Shown one piece after another: positions 6,961-11,938 of a stretch of DNA of 11,938 bases; within the stretch, counting starts at the first letter, position 1, and each line of letters opens with the position of its first letter. The notes under the pieces were generated by a model. It did no database searches and was not told where the DNA came from. It worked only from the letters and a program-made list of their open reading frames with translations. Both the position numbers and the translations under genes were made by a program. The DNA is taken from NCBI GenBank assembly GCA_027033525.1, contig JALVLD010000105.1, positions 1 through 11,938 on the forward strand, read 5' to 3'. The stretch is from Candidatus Dojkabacteria bacterium. Lineage in GTDB: Bacteria > Patescibacteriota > Dojkabacteria > GCA-002793355.

Positions 6961-9900
6961 TTAATCTACCTTTTCTAAACTTATAATTATAGGAAGTTTG
7001 TCCGGGCCTACTTTGATTTCCTCTGATGTTTCTGGCTTTATTAGGCCTTGGGCGTCATCTAAGCTAGATACTTGTTCTGTTAATATTTCGTGTAAAAATG
7101 TACGCTCGCCGATTTGTTGATAAGCTTCATCTAATACCTCTTGTATAATTCCATCTACAAAAAATACATTGGCTATAGCACGTTCGCCTAATTTAAATCC
7201 TAATTTTTGTCTTAAGGCTTGAATACCTCGAATTATTTCACGAGCAATGCGCTGTTTAAGTAATGGCTTTGTTACTAAAGTATTCAAAGCTACCGCCACA
7301 TCCCCTTCTTCTTCTCTAACATACTCTTTGCCAAGTTTTTGTAATTCTGTTTTATCTTTCAAAACACTAACGTCTAATACATTTAGCTCATCTTTTAATA
7401 TTTCTAAAAATTGGCCACTAAATTTTTCTGTACTCCAAAAAGCTAATTTACTTAATGGTTGTTTTAAAGGTAAATTTTGGCTTACGCGAATTTTATGACC
7501 CAATGAAGCAACACTACGTAAAAACTGCATCTTTCCTAAAATTTCTTTTTGTTCTTTTTCTAATTTTTTAAGCTTAGGCCAAAAACATAAATGAATTGAC
7601 TCACAAGCCTTTGCTTCGGGGATTATTTTTAACAATTCTTGATAAACATATTCTGTAGTAAATGGCATAAATGGTGCTACTGCCAAACTTGAAAGCATTA
7701 AAACTTTAAAAAGTGTATCTAAAGCTTTTTTATCTCCAGCAACAAAACGCTCCCTATTGCGCCTAATGTACCAAACAGAAATATCGTCTATTAAAGGTTG
7801 AATTACGGCTGCTGCTCTATTTACATAATATCTTGCAAGCCAGTATTTTATCTTGCGTACTGCAGCAATCGTACGTACTAATATCCAAGTATCTAACAAA
7901 TTATCTTTAGTTGTAGTGTCACTATCTATATCCCAATTAAATAAATCTTTGCCTGGTTTATAATCGTGTTGATCTGTATATGTTGCAAAATATCTATAAA
8001 TATTTAAATAAGGAATGATTACTTCTTTTAGCTGATCTCTTATACCCTCTTCTGAAACATTTACATTTTCTCCTACAGGCAGAGGACTTCTTACAAAGAA
8101 AAGACGCATTGCTTCTCCTCCGTATTTTTCTATTGTTGCTCTAGGATCTGGATAATTACCGTAAGATTTACTCATCTTCCTACCATCTGTACCTTTAATA
8201 ACACCGGTTACTATTACGTTTTTAAATGCGTTAGAATTAGAAACAATTGTTGCAACCCTATGAAGCATATTAAACCAAGCTCTTACCTGTGCTACATACT
8301 CTACTATAAAATCACCCGGAAAATTCTTTTCAAACTGCTCCTTGTTTTCAAATGGGTAATGGTATTGAGCATATGGCATAGCACCAGACTCTAACCAGAC
8401 ATCTACTACTTCTGGAATACGTCGCATAGTTCCTTTATTACACTTTGAACATTTCCAAGTATGCTCATCTATATATGGTCTATGTAAATCAGTTACCTTT
8501 TTACCAGAACGCTCTTCTATTTCCTTTATAGATCCTAAAACTTCTAAATGGCCACATTTATCACACTTCCAAATTGGCATAGGTGTTGCCCAATAACGAG
8601 TTCTAGAAATTCCCCAATCTGGTGCTGTTTCTATTACATGTTTAAATAAACCATGTTTAAAATGCGATGGTACCCAATTAATATTTTCGTTGTTTTTTAA
8701 CATATCTTTTTTAACCTTTTGAATGTTTACATACCAAGATTCTTGTGCTTTATACAAAAGCGGTGTTCCGCATCTATAACATACAGGATAACTATGAACT
8801 ATCTTGCCAGAGGCAAAAAGTAAACCTCGCTTATTTAAATCTTGAATTATTTTAGGATCTGCTTCTTTAAAATACATGCCTTTATAATCAACTACAGGAT
8901 CTGTAAATTTACCTTCATCGTCAATTGCCTCAAAAAGTGATAAGCCTAATTCTTTGCGTAAATTAAAATCATCTTCACCATAAGCAGGAGCAGTATGAAC
9001 TAGTCCTGTTCCCTCATCCATACTAACAAAATCTGCAGCATATACTTTAAAATCTTTCTCTATTGCTTTATCTACAAAATACGTGAATAAAGGTTCATAA
9101 GCTAAACCAACTAATTCTTCACCTTTATATTCATCAATTAATTCATATTCTTTATCTGCAAAAATTGTGTCCAAACGTTTTTTGGCCAAAATATAATAAT
9201 CACTTTGATATTTTACAGTTACATATGTTTCGTCTTTATCAACTACTACAGCTACATTTTCAGGCAATGTCCAAGGGGTTGTAGTCCATACAAGCAGATA
9301 CACATTAGGCTTTTCTGCTTTAGGAGCTGTAGTTTTGGGCTTACCATTTAATACATCTTGCAATGCATTCTTTGTTGGAATATGAATATTATTCCACGGA
9401 ATATCTTCTTTGTTTACCCATACAAACTCCTCCAATTCATCAGAGGATTTCTTTGGTGTTCCTTTTGGCTTTACTTTAAAATGATAAGTATGGAATAAGC
9501 GGCCTTCAAAAACATCAACCGAGCTTCCATAAAATTTAATCCCATCAGCTTCTACTCCTGCCTCTTCTTTTAATTCTCTTTGTACAGTTTCTAACAAGTC
9601 CTTATCTTCTGGATCCATTTTACCGCCAATTATCCCCCACACATCTTTTCTCCCTGGCTCACTACGTTTAGCCATTAAAATTTGACCTTTTTCATTTTCT
9701 ATTACAATTCCTACTCCTAAACCAGTTTTATAGTATTTAGCTTTAAATTTAACTACAATGGCTGGATCCTCTAAATCTTTGTATGAATTATCCATTTGTA
9801 TTTCAAAACGAGACAATGGAGTACCACATCTTGGACAATAAAGTGAAATTCGTTTGCCATAATAAACTAAGCCTTTATCGTACATTTGTTTAAATACCCA

Positions 9901-10404
9901 CATTACAGTTTCCATATAATCTTTGTCCATTGTTCTATACGCATTTTCCATATCTACCCAACGGCCAATATGCTCTATATACCAAGGCCATGCTGCAGAA
10001 GTTTCAGAAACATAATTAAAACATTCCTTTATAAAACGCTCTAAACCTATCTTTTGTTCAATATCTCGCCTATTTTTTGTTCCTAACTTGCGCTCTACCT
10101 TTTCTTCTATTGGTAAACCATGACAATCCCATCCCCAACGACGTTCGACTCGTTTTCCAAGCATTGTTTGAAATCTAGGAATTACATCCTTTAACACACT
10201 AGGAAGCAAACTCCCAAAATGTGGAGTTCCAGTAACAAACGGTGGACCATCGTAAAAAACATATCTATTATTCTCATCGCGGGATTCAACAGATTTTTCA
10301 AAAATTTTATTTTGCTTCCAGAATTTAATAATTGGCTCCTCTACTTGCGAAAAAACATCCTTAATAAACGTGGTAGATAACTTACTTCGCTTATCCTTTT
10401 GCAT
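6961..10404 (-). CDS. ileS: Isoleucyl-tRNA synthetase with inserted Nudix domain
   Basis: Class I synthetase that charges tRNA-Ile; 1147 residues, about 1020 without the insert, normal for the eukaryote/archaea-like (IleS2) subclass. Seen in order: HIGH-type motif PHFGS (61-65), WGWDCHGLPIEEK (90-102), first zinc knuckle CPRCG (190-194), CP1 editing domain with TTTPWTLP (374-381) and GTGLVHTAPAYGEDDF (465-480), second knuckle CYRCG (542-546), two more CxxC pairs (614-617, 652-655), KMSKS (743-747), then the anticodon-binding and C-terminal domains. Between VKFKAKYY and YLLVWTTTP lies an in-frame Nudix fold, about 228-352, with GGKMDPEDKDLLETVQ then RELKEEAGV (260-284). This Nudix box is one residue longer than consensus but keeps REUxEExGU. 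HFGS replaces the usual final histidine of HIGH. The IleS2 subclass often tolerates mupirocin; not tested here. The ATG start at 10404 fits the family N-terminus. The small membrane protein follows in the same transcript. Confidence 0.96.
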   Translation of the reverse strand: MQKDKRSKLSTTFIKDVFSQVEEPIIKFWKQNKIFEKSVESRDENNRYVFYDGPPFVTGTPHFGSLLPSVLKDVIPRFQTMLGKRVERRWGWDCHGLPIEEKVERKLGTKNRRDIEQKIGLERFIKECFNYVSETSAAWPWYIEHIGRWVDMENAYRTMDKDYMETVMWVFKQMYDKGLVYYGKRISLYCPRCGTPLSRFEIQMDNSYKDLEDPAIVVKFKAKYYKTGLGVGIVIENEKGQILMAKRSEPGRKDVWGIIGGKMDPEDKDLLETVQRELKEEAGVEADGIKFYGSSVDVFEGRLFHTYHFKVKPKGTPKKSSDELEEFVWVNKEDIPWNNIHIPTKNALQDVLNGKPKTTAPKAEKPNVYLLVWTTTPWTLPENVAVVVDKDETYVTVKYQSDYYILAKKRLDTIFADKEYELIDEYKGEELVGLAYEPLFTYFVDKAIEKDFKVYAADFVSMDEGTGLVHTAPAYGEDDFNLRKELGLSLFEAIDDEGKFTDPVVDYKGMYFKEADPKIIQDLNKRGLLFASGKIVHSYPVCYRCGTPLLYKAQESWYVNIQKVKKDMLKNNENINWVPSHFKHGLFKHVIETAPDWGISRTRYWATPMPIWKCDKCGHLEVLGSIKEIEERSGKKVTDLHRPYIDEHTWKCSKCNKGTMRRIPEVVDVWLESGAMPYAQYHYPFENKEQFEKNFPGDFIVEYVAQVRAWFNMLHRVATIVSNSNAFKNVIVTGVIKGTDGRKMSKSYGNYPDPRATIEKYGGEAMRLFFVRSPLPVGENVNVSEEGIRDQLKEVIIPYLNIYRYFATYTDQHDYKPGKDLFNWDIDSDTTTKDNLLDTWILVRTIAAVRKIKYWLARYYVNRAAAVIQPLIDDISVWYIRRNRERFVAGDKKALDTLFKVLMLSSLAVAPFMPFTTEYVYQELLKIIPEAKACESIHLCFWPKLKKLEKEQKEILGKMQFLRSVASLGHKIRVSQNLPLKQPLSKLAFWSTEKFSGQFLEILKDELNVLDVSVLKDKTELQKLGKEYVREEEGDVAVALNTLVTKPLLKQRIAREIIRGIQALRQKLGFKLGERAIANVFFVDGIIQEVLDEAYQQIGERTFLHEILTEQVSSLDDAQGLIKPETSEEIKVGPDKLPIIISLEKVD

Positions 10405-10455
10405 ACTTTTTTGTATGAAATTAAGTTGTATTATTTTAGCAAAAAATAAGGATTA

Positions 10456-10484
10456 CGTATATAAAAATATAAATAAACTCACAA
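10456..10484 (-). promoter_or_regulatory. Possible ileS promoter
   Basis: On the minus strand TTGTGA (10479-10484) and TATACG (10456-10461) are 17 bases apart. Each box matches the sigma-70 consensus in four of six positions, and together they would start the ileS message about 45 bases before its ATG. The region is so AT-rich that other choices exist, for example TAAAAT at 10433-10438. No T-box leader, riboswitch or attenuator is recognisable in the 157 bases between ileS and the upstream gene. Confidence 0.3.
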
Positions 10485-10561
10485 AACTAAGTCCCAAAAC
10501 ATTTCTGCATCTTTTAACTCTTTTAGTCTTTTGCAATAATAAAAAATATCCTAACTAGCTG

Positions 10562-11386
10562 TTATTGAAACCTATGCCCGACTATTTGATACACACCTCT
10601 TAAAAACAGCCCAGTTAAGGTGTCCACATTATTCGTACCTATAGACGCCCGATTTTGCATGCGCCCTGCTATCTGTAACATATCTCTGACAAAAAAAAAC
10701 GCAGGCCCCTTATACAGATTGAACGAACGCATTAATTGACTCAGCCTTAACCTCAAGCCGGATTTCTGAACCCCATTAGCCCTCTTCAGGAGTTGGCTTG
10801 TACGCAAAATAGCATCGGATAAAACAACTAGCTTCCCTAAAACAGCGCCATCTATCAAAAGTTGACCGAACTCTTCATCCCCATTGGCTGTTACACGCCT
10901 GCGCTGATACTGGTTATACAACCCACCATTCCTTAAAACGACGCCAGTTCCCGTGCCCCATCTCCACGTGGCTGTAGGCATGTCTGGTACCAACAAAGTT
11001 ACTCCCACGACAACAGGCCAATTCAACAAAGATGGACTCTGAGGCCCGCTAAGGGCTTCTGAAGCATGCCCCCATACGCCAAGATGATCTACACTGGCAA
11101 CGCCAGTACGCCGAAAGTCTTGGCCGCGCGCCTCCATAGGCCACGTTGATATATGTGCCAGTATCTTTGCACCTGTATCTTCCCCATCGTCTGGATAAAT
11201 CGACCTTACCCTTATAACACCAACCACACCTGCCTGGCCTAAGCCAGGCTCATGAGGATCTATAGGCTCAAAACCAAACTCTAACCCACGACCCTGTTTG
11301 TCTCTAACAATTAAACAACTCCCAGCTGACTCTACGACTTTTTCTAAAACAACCTGCCTTTTTATTGACACCATATGTCTACCCAC
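10562..11386 (-). CDS. Unrecognised 274-residue protein, GC-rich gene
   Basis: I do not recognise this protein. It has 274 residues, no signal peptide, no membrane helix and no catalytic motif I can name. The first half (about 1-175) is rich in V, G and P and looks like beta strands, with GFEPIDPHEPGLGQAG (38-53), SIYPDDGEDTG and WRWGTGTGVVLRNGG as the most distinctive stretches. The second half (about 180-265) looks helical and basic, with many R, K and L. The coding DNA is far richer in GC than its neighbours: two sampled 60-base lines hold 34 and 35 G+C, against 16 in an ileS line. That suggests recent acquisition or a different codon bias. The start is ATG 11386 or ATG 11374; neither has a clear Shine-Dalgarno. 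A strong extended -10 lies upstream and the length of the open frame supports a real gene. After its stop there is a T-run but no strong hairpin. Confidence 0.75.
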   Translation of the reverse strand: MGRHMVSIKRQVVLEKVVESAGSCLIVRDKQGRGLEFGFEPIDPHEPGLGQAGVVGVIRVRSIYPDDGEDTGAKILAHISTWPMEARGQDFRRTGVASVDHLGVWGHASEALSGPQSPSLLNWPVVVGVTLLVPDMPTATWRWGTGTGVVLRNGGLYNQYQRRRVTANGDEEFGQLLIDGAVLGKLVVLSDAILRTSQLLKRANGVQKSGLRLRLSQLMRSFNLYKGPAFFFVRDMLQIAGRMQNRASIGTNNVDTLTGLFLRGVYQIVGHRFQ

Positions 11387-11434
11387 ATTGATTATTTCGG
11401 CCAGAGAATAAAACCAATATAAATAACATCAAGT

Positions 11435-11443
11435 ATTATACCA
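11435..11443 (-). promoter_or_regulatory. Extended -10 promoter of the unknown gene
   Basis: Minus-strand TGGTATAAT is a perfect extended -10, identical to the lemA promoter core. Transcription should start near 11428, leaving about 42 bases of leader before the ATG at 11386. No -35 box is evident. The 88 bases between the unknown gene and the cutA pseudogene hold nothing else I can support. Confidence 0.6.
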
Positions 11444-11474
11444 ACGAATGGACTTATAGGCGAATTATTGCATA

Positions 11475-11787
11475 CTAACCAACACCTCCCTGTATCCAAT
11501 CCAAACATTCCTTACCTCCACGTTCAATTGGATAAGCAATTATTTCTGGCACATCGTAGGGATGATGAGCTTTGATAAAATTTCTCTAACTTATCATACT
11601 TACTGCGCAAAGTCTTAATCTGTAATACAACTTCTTTGTCGTGCTCTTTCTTGCCTTGCCACCAATAAATACTTGTAATGGGATACATATGTACGCAAGC
11701 CCCAAGTTTAGCATCAATGATTAACTCCGCGAGCTTATTAGCATCTTTTTAAGACCCTACTGTCGTTTGAACCACTATATACTCCAC
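11475..11787 (-). pseudogene. cutA: cutA pseudogene (CutA1-like divalent ion tolerance protein)
   Basis: Reading through two lesions gives a nearly full CutA1 of 103 residues, a small trimeric cytosolic protein linked to copper and divalent-metal tolerance. It opens with VVQTTVG, then KDANKLAELIIDAKLGACVH, SIYWWQGK, EVVLQIKT, and after the frameshift HHPYDVPEIIAYPI and LDWIQGG. Lesion 1 is an in-frame TAA at 11749-11751 (codon 13), between VGS and KDAN, where relatives have a sense codon; a single A-to-T change from AAA explains it. Lesion 2 is one extra base in the four-base homopolymer at 11577-11580, which shifts the frame just before the HPY motif. The start is GTG 11787, the only candidate, since an in-frame TAA lies 6 bases upstream. 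Promoter and stop (TAG 11475-11477) look intact, so decay may be recent. A homopolymer sequencing error could explain lesion 2 but not lesion 1. Confidence 0.88.
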
Positions 11788-11792
11788 GAAGC

Positions 11793-11801
11793 ATTATAAC
11801 A
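11793..11801 (-). promoter_or_regulatory. Extended -10 promoter of the cutA pseudogene
   Basis: Minus-strand TGTTATAAT is a perfect extended -10 ending 5 bases before the GTG start at 11787. Transcription would begin at the start codon, so the message would be leaderless, the same layout as the DNA ligase gene. It lies back to back with a plus-strand TATAAT at 11812-11817. Confidence 0.55.
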
Positions 11802-11811
11802 TACCCCCCTC

Positions 11812-11817
11812 TATAAT
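11812..11817 (+). promoter_or_regulatory. Possible divergent -10 box at the right end
   Basis: Plus-strand TATAAT, preceded by C-rich sequence without the TGn extension and without a visible -35. It points to the right and would start transcription at about 11823-11824, beside the open plus-strand frame that begins at 11822. It is divergent from the cutA promoter. AT-rich DNA makes a chance match possible. Confidence 0.35.
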
Positions 11818-11821
11818 TAGC

Positions 11822-11938
11822 ATTAAAATTATCACCTTTTCTAAAAATCCCACAGAAAAGGCGCTACTTGCCAAATTTGCAATTCTAGACTTCTTATTTT
11901 TGGTAGACCGTTTGCCAAATTTCTCCAATATAAATAAC
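11822..11938 (+). other. Open frame running off the right edge, possible gene start
   Basis: From ATT at 11822 the plus frame stays open for 39 codons to the edge, reading IKIITFSKNPTEKALLAK and on. The opening resembles a protein N-terminus (a M-K-I-I pattern) except that ATT stands where ATG is expected. A TATAAT ends 4 bases earlier. The minus strand is also open across this stretch for about 47 codons, ending with TAA at 11794-11796 in a hydrophobic tail (VIILMLIIEGGML), so the coding strand is uncertain. I recognise neither product. Confidence 0.25.

Noticed and set aside
10402..10417. Small hairpin over the ileS start codon (CATAC, six-base spacer, GTATG)
   Set aside because: Only five A/T-rich pairs around a homopolymer loop; too weak to call a regulatory structure.
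10530..10561. Intrinsic terminator after the unknown gene
   Set aside because: A minus-strand T-run is present but no stem longer than about three pairs precedes it.

Overview
The window looks like a piece of a Patescibacteria (CPR) chromosome. This is inference from gene content. A Mur ligase, LemA and a long RelA/SpoT homologue point to a bacterium. An archaeal-type ATP-dependent DNA ligase, a eukaryote/archaea-like isoleucyl-tRNA synthetase carrying a Nudix domain, AT-rich DNA and very short intergenic gaps fit CPR. I found no tRNA, rRNA, CRISPR array, IS element or phage gene.

Left block (1-4445, all minus strand, transcribed right to left): a DUF4143-type AAA ATPase, a RelA/SpoT-type (p)ppGpp enzyme 9 bases behind it, then LemA with its own extended -10 promoter, then a Mur ligase whose GTG start lies 6 bases past the lemA stop and which runs off the left edge. 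The block combines a stringent-response enzyme with envelope functions.

Centre (4446-4610): a divergent control region. It holds an operator-like inverted repeat at the ATPase promoter, a perfect GC-rich 17-bp palindrome, and an extended -10 that would start the ligase mRNA at or beside its ATG. The ATP-dependent DNA ligase (4611-6437, plus) converges tail to tail with the next block, leaving 7 bases between stops.

Right block (6445-10404, minus): ileS, with a Nudix hydrolase domain inserted in its CP1 editing domain, followed after a tandem TAA-TAG by a small membrane-anchored protein of unknown function. Upstream lies an unrecognised 274-residue gene of clearly higher GC than its neighbours (10562-11386, minus), with a strong extended -10 promoter. 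Beyond it is a cutA pseudogene (11475-11787, minus) with an in-frame TAA and a one-base frameshift. The last 150 bases hold back-to-back -10 boxes and frames open on both strands that run off the edge.

Two themes cross the window. First, no start has a convincing Shine-Dalgarno sequence, and several -10 boxes sit only 4-7 bases before the start codon, which suggests leaderless or SD-independent translation. Second, several proteins depart from family norms: the Nudix-IleRS fusion, a MurC-like N-terminus joined to a MurE-like core, a Rel enzyme with RelA's EXDD motif plus an intact HD site, and a DUF4143 ATPase that has lost its E-x-K nuclease residues.
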